This document shows, in pieces, positions 55,111-63,139 of a stretch of DNA of 64,000 nucleotides. The stretch lies in the NCBI RefSeq assembly GCF_003946885.1, contig NZ_RWKQ01000012.1:1-64000 (forward strand). The letters are read 5' to 3'. Within the stretch, counting starts at the first letter, position 1. Each line of letters opens with the position of its first letter. The notes beneath the pieces were generated by a model. That model worked only from the letters and a program-made list of their open reading frames with translations, did not search any database and was not told where the DNA came from. The position numbers and the translations under genes are program-made. This DNA comes from Specibacter cremeus (lineage in GTDB: Bacteria; Actinomycetota; Actinomycetes; Actinomycetales; Micrococcaceae).

Positions 55111-56877
55111 GTGAGCGGAACATCGCGCCTATCTGGACGCCAGGCCAAGGCCGTGGCGTTGCTCGAGGACGCCCGCAGCCAATTGGGCAAACTCGACTTT
55201 CCGCTGCAATTGCCGGGGGCCGTGGAGACCCGCGCCCAGGCCATCGCCGCGCTGGGCCAGCTGGACGACTACATCATTCCCCGCTACCGCAGCCTGGACG
55301 CCCCGCTGCTCGCCGTCGTCGGAGGTTCCACCGGGGCCGGCAAGTCAACGCTCGTCAACGCACTCGTCGGCCGCCCCGTGACCCGCTCGGGCGCCATCCG
55401 GCCCACCACCCGCCAGCCCATCCTGCTGCACCACCCGGACGACGCCGCCTGGTTCACCTCCACCCGCGTCCTGCCGACCCTGGCCCGGGTCCGGGGTGAA
55501 CCGGTGGCCGCCAACACGCCCGCGTCCAGGGCCGGCGCCGCGCCGGACCCGAACGCCATGGGGTCCCTGGTGCTGGTCGCCGATCCGGCCGTCCCCGCCG
55601 GCATCGCCCTGCTGGACGCCCCCGATGTGGACTCCGTCGCGGCGGCGAACCGGGCCCTGGCCGCGCAACTGCTTGCCGCCGCCGACCTGTGGCTGTTCGT
55701 CACGACGGCGAACCGGTACGCGGACGCCGTGCCGTGGAGGCTGCTCGTGGACGCCGCCGGCCGGGACATCCTCGTCGGCGTCGTCCTGGACCGGGTGCCG
55801 GCGGGCGCCGAGGCGGAGGTGGGCGACGACCTGCGCGGCATGCTCGAACGGGAGGGGCTGGCCGGGGCCGAACTGTTCGTCGTCCCCGAATCGGACCTGG
55901 ACGCCCTCGGCATGCTCCCGTCCGCCACGGTCGAACCGGTCAGGGACTGGCTCGCCGCGATCTCCGCCCACGCGACCGACCGGGCCGCGATCGCACGGCG
56001 CACCCTGGACGGCACCATAAGGTCGCTGGCCGGCACCGTGCGCGAACTGTCCCGGGCCTCGCTGGAACAGCACGAGGCGAGCCTGCAACTGGCCGACGAC
56101 GTGCAGGCCGCGTATGCCGACGCGGCCGACCACATCGCCCGCGCGACCAGCGACGGCACGCTGCTGCGCGGCGAGGTGCTGTCCCGGTGGCAGGACTTCG
56201 TCGGCACGGGCGAGTTCTTCCGGGCGCTCGAGAGCGGCATCGGCCGCGTCCGGGACAGGATCGGGGCGTTCTTCAAGGGCCAGCCGGCCCCGGCCGTCAA
56301 GGTCGAGACGGCCATCGAGACCGGATTGCAGGCCGTGATCGTCGCCCAGGCGGCCCGCGCCGCCGAGGACGCCGACCAGCGGTGGCGTGCCGACCCGGCC
56401 GGCCGGCAGCTGCTGGGCGCCGACGACCTCTCCGGACTGCCCGCGACGTTCCCGGCCGAGGCCGCCGCCGAAATCCGGGGCTGGCAGCAGGACGTGCTGG
56501 CCCTGATCCGCAGCGAGGGCGCGGCCAAGCGGTCAAGGGCCCGCTTGCTGTCCTTCGGCGTCAACGGACTGGGCGTCATCTTGATGATCGTCGTTTTCTC
56601 CTTCACCGGGGGACTGACGGGAATCGAGGTCGGCATCGCCGGCGGCACCGCCGTCGTCGGCCAAAAACTGCTCGAGGCGATCTTCGGCGAGGACGCCGTC
56701 CGCCGCCTGGCGCAACAGGCGCGCCACTCCCTGCAGGAGAGGTGCCAGAGCCTGCTGGCGGCGCAGCAGCAACGTTTCCTGGGCCGGATCGGCTCCCTGA
56801 ACCGCGGCGCCGCACCGTTCGTGGAACGGCTCGACAGGCTGGCCGACTCGCTCGCGACCCTCGGGAGCCGCCCATGA
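55111..56877 (+). CDS. dynamin-like GTPase, first of a pair
   Basis: 588 residues. G1 P-loop VVGGSTGAGKSTLVNALVG, G2-like Thr in GAIRPTTRQPILL and G3-like LLDAPDVDSV. Long helical parts follow, and a hydrophobic segment near residues 475-520 (VNGLGVILMIVVFSF, IEVGIAGGTAVVG) probably inserts in the membrane. Pairs of such GTPases in one operon resemble Streptomyces DynA/DynB and mycobacterial IniA/IniC. GTG start; CATGAT 6 bases upstream may be a leaderless -10. Its stop overlaps the second GTPase start (ATGA). Confidence 0.75.
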   Translation: MSGTSRLSGRQAKAVALLEDARSQLGKLDFPLQLPGAVETRAQAIAALGQLDDYIIPRYRSLDAPLLAVVGGSTGAGKSTLVNALVGRPVTRSGAIRPTTRQPILLHHPDDAAWFTSTRVLPTLARVRGEPVAANTPASRAGAAPDPNAMGSLVLVADPAVPAGIALLDAPDVDSVAAANRALAAQLLAAADLWLFVTTANRYADAVPWRLLVDAAGRDILVGVVLDRVPAGAEAEVGDDLRGMLEREGLAGAELFVVPESDLDALGMLPSATVEPVRDWLAAISAHATDRAAIARRTLDGTIRSLAGTVRELSRASLEQHEASLQLADDVQAAYADAADHIARATSDGTLLRGEVLSRWQDFVGTGEFFRALESGIGRVRDRIGAFFKGQPAPAVKVETAIETGLQAVIVAQAARAAEDADQRWRADPAGRQLLGADDLSGLPATFPAEAAAEIRGWQQDVLALIRSEGAAKRSRARLLSFGVNGLGVILMIVVFSFTGGLTGIEVGIAGGTAVVGQKLLEAIFGEDAVRRLAQQARHSLQERCQSLLAAQQQRFLGRIGSLNRGAAPFVERLDRLADSLATLGSRP

Positions 56878-58499
56878 GCCGGCACCGCGAGGCCCGCGCG
56901 GAATCGGCGCTGGCTGGCCGGTTGGCGGCGCTGAACGAGGCACGTGAACTGGGGGAGGGGCGGTTGGACGACGCCGCGCTGCAACGCACCTACGATGTGC
57001 TGGACCGGGCGGCGTCGCGGCGTTCGCTGAGTGCCGAGCACACCGTGGTGGGCTTCTTCGGGGCGACCGGCAGCGGCAAGTCGTCGCTGTTCAACGCCGT
57101 GGCCCGGGCCGACATCGCCCGCGTGGCGGTGCGCCGCCCCACCACGAGCGAGCCGCTCGCGCTCACGTGGGGGCGGGCCGGCAGCGCGCCGCTGCTCGAT
57201 TGGCTGGGGGTCGCGGACCGGCGCGAGGGCGCGCCGGTGCCGGGGCTGACGGACGACGGCGGCGGCCTGGTTTTGCTCGACCTGCCCGACTTTGATTCCA
57301 CCCACCACGAGCACCGTGCCACGGTCGAGCGGCTCGCCGGGCAGGTGGACGTCCTGGTGTGGGTGGTCGACCCGCAGAAGTATGCCGATGCGCTCATCCA
57401 TGACGACTTCATCCGGCGGTTCTCCGCCCACGGCGCCGTGACCTGCGTGGTGCTCAACCAGGTGGACCGGCTGGGACCCGACGAGGTCGGGCCCGTGCAC
57501 GAGTCGCTGCGCGGGTTGTTGGACCGGGACGGGCTGCACGGCGCGACGGTGCTGCCGGTCTCCGCCGTCACCGGGGAGGGGATCGACGCGCTCCGCTCGC
57601 GGTTCGCCGTCGTCGTCCGGGAACGCGCCGCGCAGTCGCGCCGGCTGGCCGCCGACGTCCAGGTCGCCGCCCGCGAATTGGCCGCGGCGTCCGGCGTTTC
57701 GGGGCCCGGTCCGGTTCACGGTGTGCACCAGCAGGACCGGCGCATCCTGGCCGCCGGGTTGGCCGGGGCCGCGCACGTGGACACCGTGGTGGCGGCCGTG
57801 CGGGCGTCGTACCGGTTGGAGGCGACACGGCGGACGGGCTGGCCGGTGACCCGGTGGATGGCCCGGTTCCGCCAGGACCCGCTGCGGCGGTTGAGCCTGC
57901 GCCGCGACGATGCGCCGCAGGTCAACCGGACGTCACTGCCGGGGCCCGGGACAACGGAAGAGGCGCAACTGGACTCGGCCGTGCGCACGTTCGCCGACGC
58001 GGGCGCCGACGGCGTCCCGGGCCCGTGGCGGGCGTCCATCCGGGCGGCGGCGCGCGCGCACCGCGATGCCCTGCCCGAGGCACTGGACCAGTCCGTGGCG
58101 ACGACGGACCTGCGGGCGAACGCGATCTCCTGGTGGTGGCCGGTGTTCTCCGTGCTGCAGTGGCTGGCCGTGGCCGTGGCCGTGGCCGGGCTTGGCTGGC
58201 TGGGCGTCGTCGCCGGGCTCGGCTACTTCCAGCTTGCCGTGCCCCGGGCACCGAGGGTCGAGGGGTGGCCGGTGCCGACGCTCATGGTCGCCGCCGGGGT
58301 GGTCGTGGGCGTCTTCCTGGCCGTGGCGGGCAAGCTCATTGCGGCCGTCGGGTCGGCTGGTCGCGCCCGGCTGGCACGGAAGCGGCTGAACCACGGCATC
58401 GCGTCGATCGGCCAGACGCTCGTGGTGGACCCGGTCGAGGCCGAGGTGGCCCGTTATGCTGCGTTCCGGGACGCCCTCGCCGCCGCCCAGTCCAAGTAG
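56874..58499 (+). CDS. dynamin-like GTPase, second of a pair
   Basis: 541 residues. P-loop VVGFFGATGSGKSSLFNAVA, switch Thr in VRRPTTSEPLALTWG, G3 LLDLPDFDSTHHEH and G4 CVVLNQVDRLG. Two hydrophobic segments near residues 420-480 (WWWPVFSVLQWLAVAVAVAG; VPTLMVAAGVVVGVFLAV) suggest membrane anchoring. Translationally coupled to the first GTPase, so they probably act together on membranes. The stop TAG is the first triplet of a hairpin. Confidence 0.78.
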   Translation: MSRHREARAESALAGRLAALNEARELGEGRLDDAALQRTYDVLDRAASRRSLSAEHTVVGFFGATGSGKSSLFNAVARADIARVAVRRPTTSEPLALTWGRAGSAPLLDWLGVADRREGAPVPGLTDDGGGLVLLDLPDFDSTHHEHRATVERLAGQVDVLVWVVDPQKYADALIHDDFIRRFSAHGAVTCVVLNQVDRLGPDEVGPVHESLRGLLDRDGLHGATVLPVSAVTGEGIDALRSRFAVVVRERAAQSRRLAADVQVAARELAAASGVSGPGPVHGVHQQDRRILAAGLAGAAHVDTVVAAVRASYRLEATRRTGWPVTRWMARFRQDPLRRLSLRRDDAPQVNRTSLPGPGTTEEAQLDSAVRTFADAGADGVPGPWRASIRAAARAHRDALPEALDQSVATTDLRANAISWWWPVFSVLQWLAVAVAVAGLGWLGVVAGLGYFQLAVPRAPRVEGWPVPTLMVAAGVVVGVFLAVAGKLIAAVGSAGRARLARKRLNHGIASIGQTLVVDPVEAEVARYAAFRDALAAAQSK

Positions 58500-58550
58500 G
58501 GCGCACTTGCGCACCAAAACCCCGTCATTTCGGGGCTTAACCGCGCCCTA
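58497..58550. terminator. TAGGGCGC hairpin between convergent genes
   Basis: TAGGGCGC (58497) and GCGCCCTA (ending 58550) enclose CCCCG/CGGGG. The outer triplets are the stop codons of the GTPase gene (plus) and of the split DUF559 gene (minus). Related to the element at 61122-61176. Acts likely as a two-way terminator. Confidence 0.7.
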
Positions 58551-58963
58551 CTTTCCCTGTCCCGGCCAGCCGCGGCTGATCAGTGCCTGGCGGATCTTGG
58601 CCACGGCGGCGCGTGCCCCGTTGGCCATGTGCCGCTTGGAGAGGCGCACCTCAACCCAGCCTGCGGCGGCGTAGTCCTCCTGGCGGGCGATGTCCCGGTC
58701 GACCTGGTCCGGCGCGGCGTGGGTGCCGCCCTCGTATTCAACGGCGATGCGGTACTTCCGGAACGACTGGTCGGGGGCACGGACCGTCCCCGAGCCCAGA
58801 ATGATCGCGGTGTTCAGCTCCGGTTCGGGCAGTCCGTGCCGGATCACGGCAAGCCGGAGCCGGGTTTCCGGGGCGGAGTCCGAGCCGACGCGGGCCAATT
58901 CCAGGGCTGCGCGTGCCTTCCTGATGCCGGGGGTTCCCTTGTGGCGGTCCAGCAAGCGCTCAA

Positions 58964-60525
58964 CTTGTTATTTAACCCTTGAGGGTGGGGCCGCGGAGGA
59001 TGGGGGTGGCCGTTCGGCGTGCCGCTTGCCTTGAGGGCCGTCGTTTCCGATGCTTTGTGGTATCAGACACCGAAGCACCACCAAGAAACGACGGCCGTGG
59101 TCATGATTATCCCTGACAGTGCTCCGGCAGCGGCGGCGGATCGAGAGCGAGTCGATGCGTTCCGTGAGGGCTACCATGCCTGCCTGACGCGGCGGGCGGA
59201 CACGTTGTTCGAACTGACCGACGCGCTGCTGTGCGCCCAGGGGAAGGTCACCGACCTGGCCCACCTGTCCCTGGAGCCCGAGCATCACCGCAGCTATGGG
59301 GCACTCTATGACGCGATGAACTGTGGCCGGATCGACCTCGACGCGCTCAAGGCCTGCATTGCTGAGGTGCCCGTGGCCAAACTGCCCAATCCTGCCGGCC
59401 GGGAGAGGATCGTGCTGGCGGTGGACGTGTCGAACTGGCTGCGCCCGGATGCCGCCTGCAGTCCGGACCGCGCCTTCTGCCACACGTACGCCCGCAACGG
59501 GCAGGCACAGATGATCCCGGGCTGGCCGCCTTCGTGGCGGCACTGGAGCCGGGGGCCACCTCCTGGACGGCGCTGCTTGACGTGGTGCGGTTGCGTCCCG
59601 GGAACGACGCCACGGGTGTCACGGCCGCCCAATTGCGCTCGGTGCTCGGCCGGCTGATCCGTACCGGTCAGCAGCGGGCCCGGGACCCGGAGGTCCTGGT
59701 GGTCATGGATGCCGGCTACGAGGTGGCCCGCCTGGCCTGGCTGCTGGCCGACCTGCCGGTGGTCCTGGTCGGGCGGCTCCGGTCGGACAGGGTTTTTTAC
59801 GCCCCGGCCGGGACACGCCGCGGACCAAGCAAGGGCCGCCAACCACGGCACGGGGCCAAGCTGGTGCTGGCCGACCGGTCCACCCACCCGGTCCCGGTGT
59901 GTTCCACGGAGCATGTCCTGGACCGTTACGGCACGGTCCATGCGGTCGCGTTCGCCCGGATGCACCCCAAGCTCGATTCCCGCGGGCGCTTCAAAGACCA
60001 CCCAGGGCCCCTGCCCCTGATCGAGGGAACCGTGATCGGGGTGGACGTCGAGCGCCTGCCGGGAAACCAGAACCCCAAACCGTTATGGCTCTGGGTCTCG
60101 AAACCGGTGCCCGATCATGCCGTGGAGGCAGATCACTGGTGGTCGATGTATTTGCGCCGTTTCGACATCGAACACACCTTCCGTTTCCTGAAACAAGACC
60201 TGGGATGGACCCGGCCCCGGCTGCGTGATCCCGAAGCGGCCGACCGGTGGACCTGGATCGTCCTCAGTGCGCACACGCTTCTGCGATTGGCCAGGCCCCT
60301 GGCCACCGAATGCCGGCTGCCGTGGCAGGCGCCGACTCCGCAGCCCCGGCTGTCTCCGGCACGGGTCCGGGCGACCTATCGGCGGACCTGCCAGAACACG
60401 GTCCACCCGGCAAAACCGCCGGTAGCCTCCACGCCCGGGCCCGGACGCCCCAAAGGCCACCCCAACCGGGTCAAACCCGGGATTCAGCCCGTCGGATTGG
60501 CCCACTACAAGGGTTAAATAGCAAG
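58964..60525 (+). mobile_element. 1562-bp insertion sequence
   Basis: Ends carry 18-bp inverted repeats, CTTGTTATTTAACCCTTG at the left and CTTGCTATTTAACCCTTG (reverse complement) at the right, one mismatch. Directly outside both ends is CTCAA (58959-58963 and 60526-60530), a 5-bp target duplication. One transposase frame, broken, lies inside; its stop TAA is in the right repeat. Clean duplication suggests a fairly recent insertion. Confidence 0.88.
59103..60517 (+). pseudogene. frameshifted transposase (IS701/NF041680-like)
   Basis: The first part (DAFREGYHACLTRRADTLFE, AVDVSNWLRPDAA, SFCHTY-like AFCHTYARNGQAQMIPGWP) is in one frame; from about 59530 the protein continues in another (FVAALEPGATSWTALLDVVR, VVMDAGYEVARLAWLL, RRFDIEHTFRFLKQDLGW). 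Family members read PGWPYSFVAALE here, so about 4 bases (mod 3) are lost near 59525. No slippery run is seen, so this is more likely a true mutation than programmed shifting. Confidence 0.8.
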
Positions 60526-61121
60526 CTCAAGGTCCGCGCGCGTGGCGTAGGGGGCGGTGCGGGCTTCGAAGACGGGGCGGGGGATGCGCAGCAGGTGGTC
60601 GGCGCCGACCACCAATTCCTCGATGGACATTTTCCTGGCGCAGTCAAGCCAGGTCCTGGCCCGAGTCGTGATCCACAGCCCGTCCAGGAATACGACCTCG
60701 TCGTTGCGGAACTGGGTCTTGTGGGCGATGACTCCGCGGCGGCGCATCATGGTGTGGGGCGCCTGGCGGGCGATGTGGATGCCGGGGCCACCACGGTCGG
60801 GATGGAAGCCGGGCATGCCCCAGATCTCGAGGGCGGTTGCGTGCGACGCGGCCGCGTGACCGGTGACAATGCAGTACGGGCGGGTGAGCAGCGCCAGCGA
60901 CGAGTCGGCGCCCTCGACGGTGCGGATGCCGCGGCTCAAGCGCACCAGCTTCCGGTGCCGGAGCCAGCCGCGTCCGATGCCGAGGTCGTGGGCCTCGCCG
61001 GTGGTGAAGGGACCGGTCAACAGTTCTGGTGGGAGTTTGTCTGGGTGCAACATCCCCACATCATGACGCGTTCGCGGGAGGGACGCAGAAGTTATCCACA
61101 GGCCCCCGGTTCCACGGCATC

Positions 61122-61176
61122 CAGGGCGCGGTTAAGCACCCAATGGCCCCGAAATGCGTGCTTAAGCGCGCCCTAG
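61122..61176. terminator. second TAGGGCGC hairpin
   Basis: The minus strand reads CTAGGGCGCGCTTAAGCAC, a loop, and GTGCTTAACCGCGCCCTG. The TAG is the stop of the DUF1697 gene (61173-61175). Shares both outer arms with the element at 58497-58550. No U-run. Confidence 0.7.
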
Positions 61177-61712
61177 TTGGGCCGGAGGAGGGCGTCGCGG
61201 ACCTTCATGAGGGTGCGCAGGTTGCGGGTGGTGGTCGCCGCCTTGTATTTGGTCTTGGCGGTGAGCTTGCTGAACGGGCTGTCGATCGTGCCACCAACGG
61301 CCGCCAGCCACGCCAGCGCCGCCGGGTCGAGCCGCAGCACGCCGGCATCGTCGAATTCCCGGCCAAGACCCTCGAGCTCGTCGAGCACGGCCGGATCGGA
61401 GGACAACGTGACGTAGCTGTGCCGCTCGGCGGAATCCGGCGGGTACGGGCAGGCGTCGATGATCGCGGAAAGCCGCGCCTGATCCAGCAGCACCACCCAC
61501 GCGTCATAGCCGAAATTCAAACGCAGGCAGTCCTCCACCAGCGCCTTCAGCTCCGCGGGGCCCATGTCGGCGCCGCACACGACGTTCCCGGACGCCAGCA
61601 ACGTCGCCACGTTGCGCAGGGGCAACGCCGCCAGCGCGGTGCGCAGCCCGGCCATCTTGATGTTGATGCCACCCACGTTGACCCCGCGCAGGAAGACGGC
61701 GTAATTCGTCAT
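61173..61712 (-). CDS. DUF1697 family protein
   Basis: 179 residues. MTNYAVFLRGVNVGGINIKM, LRNVATLLASGNVVC and the C-terminal FSKLTAKTKYKAATTTRNLR, TLMKVRDAL are the DUF1697 pattern. Function unknown. TACGAT lies 6 bases before the ATG and there is no ribosome site, so a leaderless transcript is likely; the longer frame is not supported. Confidence 0.88.
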   Translation of the reverse strand: MTNYAVFLRGVNVGGINIKMAGLRTALAALPLRNVATLLASGNVVCGADMGPAELKALVEDCLRLNFGYDAWVVLLDQARLSAIIDACPYPPDSAERHSYVTLSSDPAVLDELEGLGREFDDAGVLRLDPAALAWLAAVGGTIDSPFSKLTAKTKYKAATTTRNLRTLMKVRDALLRPN

Positions 61713-61811
61713 GCGCCGATCGTACCGGGTGGCCGGTTGAAGCACGACGGCGGCACCCGCCGCACGCATGGAGCGAACGGTGGGTGCCGCCGTCGGACCC
61801 GGCTGCCGGAT

Positions 61812-62078
61812 CTACTCGAGCTCGCGGGCCTTCAGGAGGGCGAATTCCTCGTCCGTGATGGCGCCCGACTGGTGCAGCGCCGCCAGCCGTTCGATCTTGG
61901 AGATCAGGTCCTCGGCCGGCGCCGCGGGGGCGGCGGCCGGGGCGGCGTCGGGCACCGGGAGGGGCGGGGCGGCGGCCTGCTTGCGGGCGGCGCTGTTGCC
62001 CACGGCGTTGATCGTCTTGGCGGCCACGGCCGTGTGGGCCGCCGTCCGGGCGAGGTTGCGGCTGCGGCGAAGGACCAT
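61812..62078 (-). CDS. SHOCT-domain protein
   Basis: 88 residues. N-terminal basic helix (MVLRRSRNLARTAAHTAVAA), Ala/Pro linker, then SHOCT domain: DLISKIERLAALHQSGAITD, EEFALLKARELE. SHOCT is a short C-terminal oligomerisation-type module of unknown precise role. AAGGAG precedes the ATG. Confidence 0.88.
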   Translation of the reverse strand: MVLRRSRNLARTAAHTAVAAKTINAVGNSAARKQAAAPPLPVPDAAPAAAPAAPAEDLISKIERLAALHQSGAITDEEFALLKARELE

Positions 62079-62169
62079 CGTGGACTCCTTGACTCGGGCG
62101 GGGCTCTATCTGCCACCATTGTGCCCCGAAGTGGGCCCGCATGCAGCCGATGATGCGCAAAATTCGCGG

Positions 62170-62230
62170 ATCCACTGATCGATAGATCGGGGTGCGCACG
62201 CCGCGCACCCCGATCTATCGATCAGTGGAT
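62170..62230. terminator. 28-bp perfect palindrome
   Basis: Arms 62170-62197 and 62203-62230 are perfect complements of 28 bp with a 5-base loop (ACGCC). Lies between the end of the IclR gene and the SHOCT gene, both minus strand. No U-run. Terminator or mobile palindrome. Confidence 0.65.
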
Positions 62231-62275
62231 GCTTCGGGAATCCGGACACGGCGGAGCCGGCCCTTGCGGAGCCGG

Positions 62276-62995
62276 TCAGTCGCCGCTCTTGCGCAGTGCC
62301 TCCGTCAGGATGCGGGACGCGTTGCAGACGATCTCGGCGTGCAGCCGTCCGGGCTGGCGCGTGAGGCGCTCGATCGGCCCGGAGATCGACACGGCGGCGA
62401 TCACGCGACCGGACGGCCCCCTCACCGGAGCCGACACGGAGGCGACCCCCGGCTCGCGTTCGCCCAGGCTCTGGCCCCAGCCGCGGCGCCGGACCCCGGC
62501 CAGCACCGTCGGGGTGAACCGGGCATTCTGCAGCCCCTCGAGCAGGCGCTCGTGATCCTCCCAGGCCAGCAGCACCTGGGCGGCCGAGCCGGCCTTCATG
62601 GTCAGCTGCGTGCCGACCGGGATGGTGTCGCGCAGGCCGATCGGGCGTTCGGCGGAGGCGACACACACACGCCAGTCGCCTTGCCGGCGGAAGATCTGGG
62701 CGCTCTCGCCGGTCGAGTCGCGCAGCTGGAGCAGGACGGGGCCGGCGGCGGCGATCAGCCGGTCCTCGCCGGCGGCCGAGGCCAGCTCGACCAGGCGCGA
62801 ACCGAGCACGAACCGGCCCTGCATGTCGCGGCTGACGAGCCGGTGGTGCACCAGGGCCAGGGCCAGCCGGTGCACGGTGGGCCGGGCCAGGCCCGTCGCG
62901 GCGACGAGCTGCGCCAGGGTGGTGGGGCCCGCCTCGAGTGCGTCGAGGACCAGGGCCGCTTTGTCGATGACGCCAACGCCACTAGAATTGTCCAT
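62276..62995 (-). CDS. IclR-family regulator of leucine genes (LtbR/NdgR-like)
   Basis: 239 residues. N-terminal winged helix (VIDKAALVLDALEAGPTTLA, LARPTVHRLALALVHHRLVS), then the IclR effector domain (RLIAAAGPVLLQLRDSTGES, REPGVASVSAPVRGPSGRVI). Orthologous position to C. glutamicum LtbR and Streptomyces NdgR, which control leuCD and leuB. The ATG at 62995 was chosen by family length. Divergent from leuC with a palindromic site between. Confidence 0.88.
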   Translation of the reverse strand: MDNSSGVGVIDKAALVLDALEAGPTTLAQLVAATGLARPTVHRLALALVHHRLVSRDMQGRFVLGSRLVELASAAGEDRLIAAAGPVLLQLRDSTGESAQIFRRQGDWRVCVASAERPIGLRDTIPVGTQLTMKAGSAAQVLLAWEDHERLLEGLQNARFTPTVLAGVRRRGWGQSLGEREPGVASVSAPVRGPSGRVIAAVSISGPIERLTRQPGRLHAEIVCNASRILTEALRKSGD

Positions 62996-63010
62996 GTAAT
63001 GATATTGCCG

Positions 63011-63025
63011 TCTCATTATTTGAGA
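63011..63025. promoter_or_regulatory. candidate IclR operator before leuC
   Basis: TCTCATTATTTGAGA: perfect TCTCA/TGAGA arms with a 5-base AT-rich centre, 16 bases from the regulator start codon and 115 from leuC. Placed to control both. Confidence 0.55.
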
Positions 63026-63139
63026 TGCAAATCGACGGGCTGGCCCCGTGGCGGACGGGCTGGTTCAGTGGACACATACAGAACACGGTGCCGGGCGACC
63101 ACGCCACCAACACGGCACACCAGATGAAGGGAGCTGGCC

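Larger units (their letters stand above)
58548..61059 (-). pseudogene. DUF559/AbiEi-like gene split by an insertion sequence
   Basis: The 5' part (61059-60526) encodes an N-terminal domain (LPPELLTGPFTTGEAHDLGI, RLSRGIRTVEGAD) up to YATRADLE; the 3' part (58958-58548) continues RLLDRHKGTPGIRKARAALE and ends with a nuclease-like domain (YRIAVEYEGGTHAAPDQVDR). Removing 58964-60525 and one copy of the 5-base duplication joins them in frame as one 314-residue protein, ADLERLLDRHKG across the join. This family is common in Micrococcaceae; the gene is now inactive. A second, more distant relative is at 38055-39062. Confidence 0.85.

Noticed and set aside
59103-60517. programmed frameshifting in the transposase
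   Set aside because: No A6, A7 or similar slippery run near 59525; about 4 bases appear to be missing relative to the family.
62106-62666. 186-residue minus-strand frame over the 28-bp palindrome
   Set aside because: It overlaps the IclR gene in another frame and shows no family features.
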